From a virus: a stretch of 31,901 nt of DNA. Below the pieces are notes generated by a model. The model searched no databases. It was not told the DNA's origin and worked only from the letters and a program-made list of their open reading frames with translations. This document shows, piece after piece, positions 6,823 through 16,046 of this stretch. The stretch covers positions 1-31,901 of the IMG/VR virus record IMGVR_UViG_3300031198_000007; one strand, written 5' to 3'. A program made the position numbers and the translations under genes. Within the stretch, counting starts at the first letter, position 1; every line of letters starts with the position of its first letter.

Positions 6823-7826
6823 CACTCATACCACGGGCGCGCGACCTCGCGCGCCGCTTCGCCCACGCGCTTGCGCGCTTCCTCGTCGATCACCCAGTCG
6901 CCGTTGACCTTCTTCTTCACCCGCTCCCCGGTCAGGGCATACCGAAGCTCGTTCGGGGTCTGCTTGAAGTGCGGGTGATACATGCGCTCCAAGCGGTCCA
7001 TCATCTTCTCGGGATCGTCCTCGCCCGCCCAGCGGGTCGTCGCCAAGTCCATCACCAGATTGAGCGCCGCGTTCTTGCTGGTGGTGTCGCCCTTCTTCGC
7101 CATGTCCATGCGGCGCGTCATCTCGCGCATCGCGAAGGGGCGCAGGGTGAAGCCTGAGTTCGGATCAATCCCCTGTCGCACGAGGGCCGCACGCTCGGCC
7201 GGGTTCTTCTCCGCCTTGGTGGTCGCCGTCATGCGCTGCTGGGCACCGGTTGCCGCGATCTGGGCGAGCTTGTTGGCCTGCTCGGTATCCTGATCGTGCA
7301 GTTCCTGCGTGCGCTTCTGGTCGGCCTTCTTGGTCGCGGCTTCTTCGTTACGCAGCCGGTCCATTTCCTCGATCGCCTTCGTCACCTTGTCGTGCGCCTG
7401 CCGGGACTTCAGTTCCAGTTCCGCGTTGCCGAGTTCGCGCGCCATCCGCGCCTTCTGCTCGTGCAGATCGCCCATCGCGATCAGGTTCTGCCGGCGCGTT
7501 TCCATCAGATCGCTCTGGGCCGCGAGCCCGCGCGTGCGAGCCCCCTGTGCGTAGTCGGGGTTACCGCCGAGCACAGAAGCCGCGTTCGAGAACAGTTGCG
7601 GAACGAAGTTGTTCGCCTGCGGGGGCGGCGCACCAGCCGCCGCTTGGAACTGCCCTTGTGCCGCCTGCGCCTGCGCGTCGGCCTCGGCCGCCTGCTGCGA
7701 GACCGCGTCGATCTGCGCCTGCTCCTGCGCCTGCGCCGCGGTCAGGGCGCCTTCGGGCGTCAGCGTGCCCATCAGCGGACCCAAGGCCGCGAACAGTTCG
7801 GGGTTGATGCCCTGCGGGATCGGCAT
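6822..7826 (-). CDS. Internal virion protein, alpha-helical (middle of three)
   Basis: A 334-residue protein from ATG 7826 (MPIPQGINPELF); the frame runs further upstream only as a shadow of the next gene. It is Ala/Gln-rich and helical: residues about 30-75 are nearly all A, Q and E; about 115-200 is charged and coiled-coil-like (RQNLIAMGDLHEQKARMA and following); the C-terminus is globular. Position between a 200-residue and an 1170-residue virion protein parallels T7 genes 14-15-16, so this would be the gp15-position ejection protein, though much shorter. There is no sequence motif to prove this. It overlaps the next gene by one base (TGATG). Confidence 0.65.
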   Translation of the reverse strand: MPIPQGINPELFAALGPLMGTLTPEGALTAAQAQEQAQIDAVSQQAAEADAQAQAAQGQFQAAAGAPPPQANNFVPQLFSNAASVLGGNPDYAQGARTRGLAAQSDLMETRRQNLIAMGDLHEQKARMARELGNAELELKSRQAHDKVTKAIEEMDRLRNEEAATKKADQKRTQELHDQDTEQANKLAQIAATGAQQRMTATTKAEKNPAERAALVRQGIDPNSGFTLRPFAMREMTRRMDMAKKGDTTSKNAALNLVMDLATTRWAGEDDPEKMMDRLERMYHPHFKQTPNELRYALTGERVKKKVNGDWVIDEEARKRVGEAAREVARPWYE

Positions 7827-7830
7827 TGGC

Positions 7831-8433
7831 CTAGCTATTCCCGAAGATGCTGGCCCAGTTGCCCCCCTTGCCGGCGAGGTACTTCTGGAGCAGCGGGCCG
7901 AACGCGTCGAGTCCGCCCGCGAACTGCTGCTGCGTCGCCGAGGGCTGGCCGCCGGTCTGCTGGAGCGTGCGAAGCTGATCCTGCAACGTCTGCTGCGCCT
8001 GCTGCGTCCCGGCGTTGTACGCACTCGTCTTCAGTTGGCCGAGTTGGCTGCCGACGATGCTCGGGGTGAGCGAGGACAGGATCGCGCCGGTGCCGCTCGT
8101 CCCGATGCCGCGCGCGCCGAGTTCGCGCGAGAGTTGCCCGGCGCCGGCATTCGCACCGGCGGCGATCGTCCCCTGCGCCTGCGCGTAGGCCGGACTCGCG
8201 AGGTTCTGCTGATAGAACTGGTTCTGCATCGCCGCCTGATTCTTCGGCGCCAGCAGTTCCATCATCTTCTTCTGGAGTTCCTTCTGCGGATCCTTGCCGA
8301 ACAGGTGTTGCAGTAGGCCGGGGGCTCCCGACATGAGTGCGGCCATCAGTAGCGGTCCCATCGGACCGAGGGCGAGACTGCCGGCACCCGCGGCAGCGCC
8401 CGCTCCAGTTCCCATTCCGGGCGGCGTGAACAT
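7831..8433 (-). CDS. Internal virion protein, small (gp14 position)
   Basis: A 200-residue protein. Start ATG 8433 is chosen because AAGGAGG lies eight bases upstream; an in-frame start eight codons earlier (8457) would bury that site. N-terminal 45 residues are Gly/Ala/Met-rich and hydrophobic (LALGPMGPLLMAALMSG), suiting membrane insertion during ejection. The rest is Gln/Ala-rich helix with SRELGARGIGTSGTGAILSS in the middle, a pattern common in podovirus internal or ejection proteins. It is comparable in size to T7 gp14 (about 196 residues). It shares an extended ribosome site, TCCAAGGAGGGA, with the major capsid gene, implying high expression. Confidence 0.65.
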   Translation of the reverse strand: MFTPPGMGTGAGAAAGAGSLALGPMGPLLMAALMSGAPGLLQHLFGKDPQKELQKKMMELLAPKNQAAMQNQFYQQNLASPAYAQAQGTIAAGANAGAGQLSRELGARGIGTSGTGAILSSLTPSIVGSQLGQLKTSAYNAGTQQAQQTLQDQLRTLQQTGGQPSATQQQFAGGLDAFGPLLQKYLAGKGGNWASIFGNS

Positions 8434-8472
8434 GGCGTCCCTCCTTGGACGGATCAAACGATAGCAGGCGTA

Positions 8473-10320
8473 CTAGCCGAGGTACAGAACTCTCACGTTG
8501 AGCGAATAGCGGCTGGTGGTCTGGGTGACGACGTTGGTCTGGTAGGAGATTTCGTTGGCGTTGCGCTGGACGACGAACGAGCCGCTGTCGAAGCCGACCG
8601 CCGCCAAGGTCAGGACCGCGCCCACCGGGGCTTGAGCACCGTTGACGTCGGTGTAGTTCACCTGAAACTGGACCGAGACGTCCGTCACGTTGGCGGTCGT
8701 CACGGTCAGGTAGTAGGTGATGAGGTAGGCGCCGGTCAGTGCCCCGTTCGTCAGGTTGGTCGCCCCCACCGCGGCGGCCAAGCCGGCCGAGTCCACCTTG
8801 CCGAGAGCACCCGCCGCCACCGCGGGTGGATCGTCGCCCACCACCGGCAGGCTGCCCGTCATGTTGAGCGTCGTCCACGTCTTCGCCGCGGTCGCACTGC
8901 TGATGACGATCGCGTTGTTCCCGGCGAAGGCCCCCGAGAGGACGAAGCGCAGCTTCTTGGTCTGCGTCGTGTTGTCCTCGAACGCGACGCCCGTGCTTGT
9001 GTTGAGCGAGCGCAGCGTGTTGCTGCTCGTCGTAAAGGTTTTGTTGGAGATGAATTGAACGGCGGCGGCCAGAACGAGTTCGCCAGCGCCATCAGGCAGC
9101 AGTATCACCCGGTCGGTGGTGAGCCCGCCGCTGGCAAGTGACACCTCCGACTTGAAGCCGCTCGCGATGTCGTGAAACGCAAACCCGTTGAGGCCCGTGT
9201 AAATCGCGGCGTTATCCCAGATTTCTACCAAGAGGGCGTGGTCGTCCTGTACCGTATTGATGAAGCTCGCGTGCCCGTCGAAGCTCGCCGGCCCGCTCAC
9301 GTCCACCGCCGGAGTCGCCGCATCGCCCACCACCGTCAGCCACGACGAGAGCGACACGTCGCCGGTGCCGAGCCCGAGCTTCGCCGCGTTATCGACGATC
9401 GAGGTGACGACCGAGCCGCCCGCGGTGTCGAGGTTCACGAGGTTGGTCGGGGGGACGGCCGCCACTTCAAGCTCGACCCACGACACCTCGAAGCAGTCGT
9501 TGTTGGTCCCGGTGAAGCCCGTCCCGCTCAGAAAGATGGTCAGGAGCGAGTAGCTCGTCAGGTTCGTAAGCTCGCCGGCCGACAACACGTGGCTGATGGT
9601 CTGGAAGCTGGTCCCGACCACGTTGCCGGTAGACGAAACCACCGACACGCTGTTCGACTGAAGCTCGTAGTTGAAGGTGGGGTCGGGGTTCGCACTGCCG
9701 AACTCGGCGCGACGCACGCGAATCCGCAGCGTGTGCGTATCGCTCGCCGATTGTGCGGCGCCGACCGTCAGCGTCAGCGAACAGAGCGACGAGCAGTTGC
9801 CCACCCCCTGCGAGATGTAGTCGGCGTCGTTGGCCGCGACCTCGTCGATATAGCTGAACAGGTTGGGGAAGCCCCCGGCGTCCTGTCCGAGCCACGAGCC
9901 GGCGGTGGTATCGCTGACCGGGCGGAAGAACACCGGCGCATAGGCTTGCGCCACTTCCAAGGCGGCGGCCGGCGAGAGCTTGTAGATCCCGAGCCGGTTG
10001 TTCGCCTCGTCGAACTCGCTGAAGTCGCCGAGGAAGATGCTGCCGCGCGTCGTGTCCGCGGTGCTATGCAGCGTCAGGTCGTCGCCCGGGCCGGTGCCGC
10101 CGTGGCCGACCTGCGGGGTGGCCCGCCCCGGGAGGAAGAAGAAGTCCGAGGTGTCGATGCTCCCGGGGAGCGGGTTGCCGGAGCCGTCCGGCACCTCGCC
10201 GTTCTGCACGCGCGCCACCCCGCGCGAGAGATCGCGGAGGAAGTAGTCGATCGTCGCCAAGCTGCGGCGGATCATCGGATCGTCGATCCGCGAGAACGGA
10301 ACGCCGGTGTAGTCGCGCAC
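8473..10320 (-). CDS. Tail fibre or receptor-binding structural protein
   Basis: A 615-residue beta-rich protein. It starts at GTG 10320, sharing one base with the upstream TAG (TAGTG). N-terminal region VRDYTGVPFSRIDDPMIRR then a helix should anchor it to the tail. Residues about 190-310 form a beta-sandwich-like domain (SDTHTLRIRVRRAEFG ... ELTNLTSYSLLTIFLSG ... VSWVELEVA), a motif order I recognise from phage adhesion and structural beta domains. About 400-480 has LPDGAGELVLAAAVQFISNKTF, a fibre-shaft/stalk repeat style. The C-terminus (TTSRYSLNVRVLYLG) is short. No chaperone or cleavage domain is seen. Order after the nozzle gene fits a tail fibre. Confidence 0.7.
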   Translation of the reverse strand: MRDYTGVPFSRIDDPMIRRSLATIDYFLRDLSRGVARVQNGEVPDGSGNPLPGSIDTSDFFFLPGRATPQVGHGGTGPGDDLTLHSTADTTRGSIFLGDFSEFDEANNRLGIYKLSPAAALEVAQAYAPVFFRPVSDTTAGSWLGQDAGGFPNLFSYIDEVAANDADYISQGVGNCSSLCSLTLTVGAAQSASDTHTLRIRVRRAEFGSANPDPTFNYELQSNSVSVVSSTGNVVGTSFQTISHVLSAGELTNLTSYSLLTIFLSGTGFTGTNNDCFEVSWVELEVAAVPPTNLVNLDTAGGSVVTSIVDNAAKLGLGTGDVSLSSWLTVVGDAATPAVDVSGPASFDGHASFINTVQDDHALLVEIWDNAAIYTGLNGFAFHDIASGFKSEVSLASGGLTTDRVILLPDGAGELVLAAAVQFISNKTFTTSSNTLRSLNTSTGVAFEDNTTQTKKLRFVLSGAFAGNNAIVISSATAAKTWTTLNMTGSLPVVGDDPPAVAAGALGKVDSAGLAAAVGATNLTNGALTGAYLITYYLTVTTANVTDVSVQFQVNYTDVNGAQAPVGAVLTLAAVGFDSGSFVVQRNANEISYQTNVVTQTTSRYSLNVRVLYLG

Positions 10321-12872
10321 TAGCGCCCCGAGTCTTCGAGCCCGAAGTCGGAACCGTCCAAGATCAGGAACTCGGTCGAGAACGCGGACGCCGTCGCCAC
10401 CATCGAGATCGTCGCACCTTCGAGCATCTGGTGGAGCGTGCCCGCCTTGTGCAAGCTCGACCCTTGAAGGACAACCGTCTTCGAGCCCTTCGTCACCTCG
10501 CCCGTGTCGTTCGTCTTGCTCGCCTTCACCGTGTACGTCGCGGTGGTCGTCGCTGCGGTGTAGCCGTGCGCGTGCGCGTAGACCTCGTCCAGCATCCACT
10601 CCTTGCTGAAGCCCGCCAAGTACATGCGGCGCGTCGTGTACTGGATACGGGGGTCCAAGGCGGGCATGTCGGTGCCCGTCTCAAGGAACACCTTCCCTGC
10701 CCCGCCTGCGGTGTCCGCGCCCCCGTATCCGAGATACGTCGAGACCGCGCCCGTGCTGCGCTGGACACACCACGCCGATTCCAACGAGCCCTTCACGCCG
10801 CCGATGTCGTTTCGCATGTGGATCAGGCCGCACACCTTCGGCCGCCCGTTCACCCAATGGCCCTCGCCGTAGGAGAGCGGCAGGCACAGGTAGTGCTCGG
10901 CGCCGAAGTTGTCGGGGTTGTAGAAATAGTAGAGCAGCAGGCAGCGATCGCGATCGTTCACCAACGCAATCGGCAGGCTGTTCGAGGACATCAAGCGCCG
11001 CCAGTCGAGCCCATCGGTGTAGGTCTCGAAGTTGAAGGCTTCCGTCCCGTGGATCCCGTGGTGCGAGACGAACGCCGCGACGTCGGTCCCCCCACCCGGC
11101 GAGAACACCGCGACGCACATCGGATCGAGCGCCCCGTAGGTGCTCGCGATCGACTTGATCGCCTTGCCGCGATCGAAGCTGGCGTCGCGCTCGCTCGGCA
11201 GGTAGTTCACGCGCCACGTCGAAGTGTCGAGCCACACGACGAGATTGTCGTTGACGGTCTTGATGCAGCGCACGATGTCGTTGTCGCGGGTCTCGAAGTC
11301 CAAGTAGTAGGTCTCGGGGAAGCTCTCGGGGAAGCCCGGGTAGCTGTAGCGGATCAGGGCCGAGTTGGACGTGTCGTTGACGACAAGGCTGTCCTCGTAG
11401 AGATCCCCGGTGGTGCTGGAAGGGGGCGGGCCATGCTTGCCGACCTGCGAGGTGATGTCGCCGAAGGTGTAGACCACGGTCGGGAACACCTCGACCGAGT
11501 CGTTGGTCGCCCCGTAGTAGACGCGCGCCTTCAAATAGTCCACGGCGATCGTCGTCGAGGGCTTCTGGTGGCCGATCGTAATCATGAAGTTGGCGGTGAA
11601 GTCGGCGTCGGTGAAGATCGAACCCTCGATCGGGCTCCAGATGTCGGTCGGGCTACCCACCACCATCGTCTGCCCGGCGGCGGCGGCGGCGGTGATTGTC
11701 ACCGAGCGGTAGCACGCGCGCTCGACCAAGTGCCCGAGCGAGTTCAAGACCTTGCCGAAGCCTCCGGTCGAGGCCACCCGCGGACCGATGCCCACGACCA
11801 CCGGCACCGATCCGCCGCCGGTCTCGATGAAGGCTTGAAACTCCACCTCGACCCCGCGGATCGTCCCGCGAAAGCCGCCGAAGTTGTAGCCGTAGGTGCC
11901 CTGATAGCTCGGCCCCGGGAAGGCTTCACTCCGAATGATCGAGGCGTAGGTGCCGTCGTCCGCGATCAGGGCCGTCGCTTCGACGCCCGCTGCGATGAAG
12001 CCTTGGGGGCTCACGTTGAAGGTGGCGGGCGGCACGTAGCCGGTGATGGTCGCGACCGATGTGTCGCTCACCGACGCGGTCGCCCCGGCGCCGGTCGCGA
12101 TCACCGCCTGCGCGATCATGAAGCCGGTCGGGAACGCCTTGTCGGTCAGCGCGTCCTTCTTCGGGCTCCGGTACACGCGCCAGTGCGTCGTGATCGTGTT
12201 GCGGATCGGCGGCTGCTGAATCACCGGGACCACCCCCACGGACGAAACGAAGATGGTGGTCGGGGATGCCGAGAAGGTGCTCTCCAAGAACAGGTCGGCC
12301 CCGTTGGTCGTCACCAAGGCGACCTCGGTCGTCCAGTATTCGTAGTAGCCGGTCACGGTCAGCGCGAACGTGCCGGCCGCCGTCACGTCGGGCGGCGGCG
12401 TGATGACCGGCAACAGCCCGTGCTGGCGCAGCGTCGGCGGCGTCGCGGCAGCCGTCGCCGACAGGTAGACGACGCGGTTGGTGCCGATCCCCGAAACTTC
12501 GGCCGTCGCGCCATTGAACAGGAAGAAGCGGTTCTGGAAGTGCGCGACCTCCAACTGGCTGCCGATCGGCTGCGCGGAAGCGAGCAGGGTGAAGGTGCCG
12601 GTGGTGCCGACCGGGGCGGTCTTGTAGGTGTCGCCGGCCAAGGCGATCAGGTAGTGGTCGCCGTTGTCGTAGTGGACGTCGCGCAGGCCGACCACCGCGG
12701 TCGCGTTCGCCGAGACGGCGCCGAAGGAGGCGCGCCCCGGAGCGCGGTTCAGCGCCTTGGAGCCGCCGAGGTAGATGCTGTTGCGGGCGTCGACGAGTTG
12801 GCCTTCGTCCAGCATCGCGGGGTCGGCTGCGGTCCACATCCCGCCGTCCAACGGCTCGGTGTGCCGCGCCAC
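10320..12872 (-). CDS. Tail nozzle / tail tubular protein B-like
   Basis: An 850-residue protein with start GTG 12872. The N-terminus (EPLDGGMWTAADPAMLDEG, QLVDARNSIYLGGSKALNR, PGR) is the standard opening of podovirus tail-hub or nozzle proteins (the T7 gp12 / P22 gp10 group), which bind the adaptor ring and form the tail tip. The next 200 residues carry WD-like strands (VVGLRDVHYDNGDHYLIALAG, NRFFLFNG) consistent with the beta-propeller core. A region near 305-460 looks like an inserted beta-sandwich (SIIRSEAFPGPSYQGTYGY; ATAAAAAGQ). It sits one base after the adaptor gene stop, as expected for tail assembly partners. Confidence 0.75.
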   Translation of the reverse strand: MARHTEPLDGGMWTAADPAMLDEGQLVDARNSIYLGGSKALNRAPGRASFGAVSANATAVVGLRDVHYDNGDHYLIALAGDTYKTAPVGTTGTFTLLASAQPIGSQLEVAHFQNRFFLFNGATAEVSGIGTNRVVYLSATAAATPPTLRQHGLLPVITPPPDVTAAGTFALTVTGYYEYWTTEVALVTTNGADLFLESTFSASPTTIFVSSVGVVPVIQQPPIRNTITTHWRVYRSPKKDALTDKAFPTGFMIAQAVIATGAGATASVSDTSVATITGYVPPATFNVSPQGFIAAGVEATALIADDGTYASIIRSEAFPGPSYQGTYGYNFGGFRGTIRGVEVEFQAFIETGGGSVPVVVGIGPRVASTGGFGKVLNSLGHLVERACYRSVTITAAAAAGQTMVVGSPTDIWSPIEGSIFTDADFTANFMITIGHQKPSTTIAVDYLKARVYYGATNDSVEVFPTVVYTFGDITSQVGKHGPPPSSTTGDLYEDSLVVNDTSNSALIRYSYPGFPESFPETYYLDFETRDNDIVRCIKTVNDNLVVWLDTSTWRVNYLPSERDASFDRGKAIKSIASTYGALDPMCVAVFSPGGGTDVAAFVSHHGIHGTEAFNFETYTDGLDWRRLMSSNSLPIALVNDRDRCLLLYYFYNPDNFGAEHYLCLPLSYGEGHWVNGRPKVCGLIHMRNDIGGVKGSLESAWCVQRSTGAVSTYLGYGGADTAGGAGKVFLETGTDMPALDPRIQYTTRRMYLAGFSKEWMLDEVYAHAHGYTAATTTATYTVKASKTNDTGEVTKGSKTVVLQGSSLHKAGTLHQMLEGATISMVATASAFSTEFLILDGSDFGLEDSGR

Positions 12873-12873
12873 G

Positions 12874-13800
12874 CTAGTAGTCCCAGTTCACGCGACGCGT
12901 CGAGTTGGCGTCTCCGAAGTCGAACCACGCGGCACCATACTGGAACGCCAAGTCCTCGTCGGGGATGCGGGTCTGGTCCGACAGCATCGTCTTGATCCCC
13001 TCCTGCGCGAAGCTGATCCACGTCTGCCCCTGCTCGGAGCGGCCTTCACCCTTGTCGGTGATGAAGTGCCACTTCGCCCACGCCACCAAGAAGCTGTCGT
13101 AGTCCTGCGGGATGTCGAGTGCCCCGGTATCGCCGCTCGCGGTCGCCTGCGTCATCCGGCGGTAGTAGCGCAGTTGCAGGGCGTCGCTCGCGTTGGGCGG
13201 CAGCACAAGGCCGAGTGTGCCCTTGCCGCCGATGTTGAACACGTCGTAGTAGCTCGGGGTCGAGGTCTGGAACTCGTTGGGTGCGGAGCGGTCGTAGGAG
13301 CGCCGCCGCAGCGGGCGCAGCGTCACCTGTGCCGCCAAGAGCTTCGCGGTATAGGGCGCCTTCCACGCCGAGGGCAGCGCGTAGCGGTCGCGCACGACGT
13401 TGCTGGTGACGACCACCACGCCCGGCCCGATCGAGGGCAGGATCGTCGTGTTGATGCCGATCCCGCCGGCCGCGGTCGCCGTGACGCGCGTGCCAATCGA
13501 GAAACCGGGGCCGGTGACGAGGTCGTCCAAGACGAAGCCGTGGCCGGCCGGCGCCGCCGCCGAGGTGTTGGTCGCCGAGCAGGAGACGCCGGTGATGTTG
13601 AACGGGCCGAACACGTTGACCGGGACCGACTCGACCAAGAGGAAGTCCCAGTTCGCACGCGTGTTGAAAAATCCCACCGCCGCGTTCAGCGAACGAAACG
13701 CCCGCCCCTGCATGTCGGTGTCGGCCGACGCACCGACTGCGTCGGCAATCTCAAGAACCGCGGCCGAGACCGCCTTCGTTGATTGATTGAACAGGGCCAC
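12874..13800 (-). CDS. Head-tail adaptor (tail tubular protein A-like)
   Basis: A 308-residue protein from GTG 13800, placed directly after the stop of the GT4 gene. The segment LQLRYYRRMTQATASGDTGA then IPQDYDSFLVAWAKWHFITDKGE is the recurring motif of podovirus adaptor proteins (T7 gp11 / P22 gp4-like): YYR strand, 'IP' and then a long helix. The adaptor ring joins the portal to the nozzle, and the gene lies next to the nozzle gene. Residues about 70-150 (SCSATNTSAAAPAGHGFVL region) are a beta insertion. Ends NSTRRVNWDY. The family call rests on motif and position. Confidence 0.75.
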   Translation of the reverse strand: MALFNQSTKAVSAAVLEIADAVGASADTDMQGRAFRSLNAAVGFFNTRANWDFLLVESVPVNVFGPFNITGVSCSATNTSAAAPAGHGFVLDDLVTGPGFSIGTRVTATAAGGIGINTTILPSIGPGVVVVTSNVVRDRYALPSAWKAPYTAKLLAAQVTLRPLRRRSYDRSAPNEFQTSTPSYYDVFNIGGKGTLGLVLPPNASDALQLRYYRRMTQATASGDTGALDIPQDYDSFLVAWAKWHFITDKGEGRSEQGQTWISFAQEGIKTMLSDQTRIPDEDLAFQYGAAWFDFGDANSTRRVNWDY

Positions 13801-15135
13801 TCATGCCTCCACCGGCTGACCGTTGGCCTCGGCACTCGCAGCGGCGGCAGCGGCCTCCGCGGCTTCCTGCTCGGCACGCTGGGCCGCCTCGAACTTGTCC
13901 CACTGCCCGTCCGGCATGTGCGGCATCTCGCGCCGGTTCAGTTCCCGAAGCTGCTCGAAGTAGGCGAACTGCTTCGGCACCTGCTTGAAGGCGTCGCGGT
14001 TATCCGAGACCCAGTCCTTCGCGTTGCTCGCAAGGGTCTTTCGCAAGGTCGCGTCTTCGATCAGGAGCGAAAGCTGCGCGACGAACTCGGCCGGCGTCTC
14101 GAACAGCAGGCCGGTCTCCCCGGGCAGGATCTCGTCCTTGTAGGGGCCGGTCGCCTGCGCCAAGGTCGCCGCCGGCTTCTTCAGGACCGAGCCCTCGTAG
14201 AACTTGATCGCCGAGCGACAGCGGTTGAAGCGGTTGTTGTTGAGCGGTGCGAGGTTGATGTCGTGGTTCATCATCGCGAGCCGGAGCTTGTATTCCGGGT
14301 ACGGGCACCAGTTCTTGAACGTGTAGCGGTCCGGGGGGATCAGTTCCGTCACCCAGTTGTACATCTGCCCCCAGATCGTCCAGTGCACATGCGGGTACTT
14401 GCGCGTGATCTCGCCCAAGGCCTCGCGCAGCGGATACCAGTCCTCGTAGTGGCTCGCCCCACCCTGCCAGAGAATGTTGAGCCGCGCGGGATCCTGTGCC
14501 AACGCCACCTGCTCGTAGTGGTCGAAGCGCACCAGATTCGGGAACACCTGCACGCGCCGCGGCTTCGCGTCCGCCTTCACGCACGCCGCCACGTGCGGCG
14601 TCGAGCACGTCACCGCGTCCGCCATGTCGACGATCTGGCGATAGGTCTCGATGGTCTGGCGGTTGCGCGTGATGTCGAAGCCGTCCTTGCCGTCCTGCCA
14701 GAGCACCTTCTTCTCGCCGTTCTGCATCACGCCGATCATGTGCCCGGGCGGGATGTCCACCCCCTCGTGGTCGCGAATCCCCAAGCCCCGATAGGCGACG
14801 TTGTAGGGATTCACGTTGAACAGGTTGTCGTCGGTGTCGATCACCACGCTCGGGGGATACTTCCAGCCGCCGTCGCGCTTGGACGGCAGGAAGCGCTTCG
14901 CGGTCCGCAGATTCTGCAACGTCGCGTCGCTCACCGCCTGATACAACTGGATGATGTCGGCTTCGCAGAACGCCGTCATCCGCTGCTGCGGGTCCACCGA
15001 CCCGTCAGTGTCCACGTGCACACGGATCGGCAGCCCCAAGTCGCGTGCCGTGTGATACGGGACGAACAGGCGGTAGTAGAAGCTCGCGTTCCAGTTGCTC
15101 GGAATGTACGTGTAGAAGACGAGGGGCTCGGCCAT
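13801..15135 (-). CDS. Glycosyltransferase, GT4-like (GT-B fold)
   Basis: A 444-residue protein. Features of a GT4-type enzyme are visible: N-terminal strand LVFYTYIPSNW, VVIDTDDNLF near 97-106, VQVFPNLVRFD (the 'v-P-N-g-vD' element), LNILWQGGASHYEDWYPL (start of the C-terminal domain) and SAIKFYEGSVLKKPAATLAQ with a downstream GETGLLFETPAEF, equivalent to the E-x7-E donor-binding region. It should transfer a sugar from an NDP-sugar to an unknown acceptor. The last 40 residues are an Ala/Glu-rich tail. Unexpectedly, it sits between small head genes and the adaptor, with TAATG and TGA/GTG junctions, so it is co-expressed with virion proteins. Confidence 0.85.
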   Translation of the reverse strand: MAEPLVFYTYIPSNWNASFYYRLFVPYHTARDLGLPIRVHVDTDGSVDPQQRMTAFCEADIIQLYQAVSDATLQNLRTAKRFLPSKRDGGWKYPPSVVIDTDDNLFNVNPYNVAYRGLGIRDHEGVDIPPGHMIGVMQNGEKKVLWQDGKDGFDITRNRQTIETYRQIVDMADAVTCSTPHVAACVKADAKPRRVQVFPNLVRFDHYEQVALAQDPARLNILWQGGASHYEDWYPLREALGEITRKYPHVHWTIWGQMYNWVTELIPPDRYTFKNWCPYPEYKLRLAMMNHDINLAPLNNNRFNRCRSAIKFYEGSVLKKPAATLAQATGPYKDEILPGETGLLFETPAEFVAQLSLLIEDATLRKTLASNAKDWVSDNRDAFKQVPKQFAYFEQLRELNRREMPHMPDGQWDKFEAAQRAEQEAAEAAAAAASAEANGQPVEA

Positions 15136-15353
15136 TACTTCTTCCGGAACTTGGCGATCACGCGCTTGCCGAAGTTGACGAGCTTCTCGCCCGGCGTCTC
15201 GGCGTTGAACTCGGGATGCGCGCCGGGCTGAATACCGCCCCCGCTGCGCGCCGCACCCACGTTGCGGCTCTCCAAGTCGTTCGTCCGGAAACCGACCTTC
15301 ACGCTGTCGGGCCGCGACTTCACGGAACGCTTCCCAAAAATCGTCAGAGGCAT
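15135..15353 (-). CDS. Small basic hypothetical protein, 72 aa
   Basis: A 72-residue product from ATG 15353 (ATGA overlap with the upstream stop; its TAA shares a base with the GT4 ATG). Contains MPLTIFGKRSVKSRPDSVKV and ends GEKLVNFGKRVIAKFRKK, strongly basic at both ends. It belongs to the run of small genes between capsid and adaptor. It could be a minor head component or DNA-binding internal protein; no family recognised. Confidence 0.65.
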   Translation of the reverse strand: MPLTIFGKRSVKSRPDSVKVGFRTNDLESRNVGAARSGGGIQPGAHPEFNAETPGEKLVNFGKRVIAKFRKK

Positions 15354-15706
15354 CAGAGCGCCACCTTCCCGTCGATCATCGTCAGTTGCTTCGAGATCGG
15401 ATCCTTGCGCCGATCGTACGTGCAGTGCTGCGGGTGCTTGGAAAGCCACCGGTAGAAGTCCTTCTTGTTCTTCATCCAGTCCGGGTTCAGCACGTGCGCG
15501 AGCGACTCGATCGGCCCCTGCAAGCTCGCGACCCGGTAGAAGCCGTTCGCCTTCGCTGCCTCGTCGACACCCATCACCGTGCCCATGCGGTCCTGCTGGC
15601 GCAGTTCGTGGATCGCGTTGTAGCGGTCCGCGTACGCCGGATTCGCCGCCATCCGCTCGGTGACGAGATCCAGCGCCTCGTCCGACTTGTCGACGAAGAA
15701 GCTCAC
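15353..15706 (-). CDS. Small head-region hypothetical protein, 117 aa
   Basis: Begins at GTG 15706 (GTGA overlap upstream) and ends in an ATGA overlap. Charged, mostly helical (DEALDLVTERMAANPAYADR; KNKKDFYRWLSKHPQHCTYD), ending QLTMIDGKVAL. No family recognised; position next to the capsid genes suggests a minor virion or assembly protein. The frame continues upstream to 16135 but that part shadows other genes. Confidence 0.65.
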   Translation of the reverse strand: MSFFVDKSDEALDLVTERMAANPAYADRYNAIHELRQQDRMGTVMGVDEAAKANGFYRVASLQGPIESLAHVLNPDWMKNKKDFYRWLSKHPQHCTYDRRKDPISKQLTMIDGKVAL

Positions 15707-16020
15707 TTGGCCCCCGGCATCCCCGGATAGGGGTCGGCGTGGGTGCCACGCTTCGCGTCGCTGCCCTGAAGATCGTGCGCCTCGGAGCGCTTCGCCCAGT
15801 CGGGCGTGCCCGGGGCCGAGCCCTGTTCCGGCGAGTGGCCGACGAAGGTCGGATCGCTCATCGCGCCCGGGATCGGGCCGCCGCCGTCCGTCTGATACGG
15901 CGTCTCGCGCACGTTGTAGTCGGCCTCGATCGAGCCGAAGCCCTGAATCACGTCGGGATCCCAGCCGTTCTGCTTGCTGATGATCTTGAGCGAGCGCGAC
16001 TGGTTGTTCATGCGAGACAT
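15703..16020 (-). CDS. Hypothetical protein downstream of the capsid gene, 105 aa
   Basis: ATG 16020 follows AAGGAGAT at a seven-base spacing, a strong site. The protein is polar: SRMNNQSRSLKIISKQNGW, then GFGSIEADYNVRETPYQT, then a Gly/Pro-rich disordered second half (GGGPIPGAM ... DPYPGMPGAK). The position right after major capsid, with its own strong ribosome site, would suit an abundant head-associated or decoration protein, but no family is recognised. Confidence 0.6.
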   Translation of the reverse strand: MSRMNNQSRSLKIISKQNGWDPDVIQGFGSIEADYNVRETPYQTDGGGPIPGAMSDPTFVGHSPEQGSAPGTPDWAKRSEAHDLQGSDAKRGTHADPYPGMPGAK

Positions 16021-16046
16021 GCTGATCTCCTTTCCGGTTCAGCCGA

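Noticed and set aside
10431-12995. 854-codon + strand frame opposite the nozzle gene
   Set aside because: GC-driven antisense shadow; the minus frame has the nozzle N-terminal signature.
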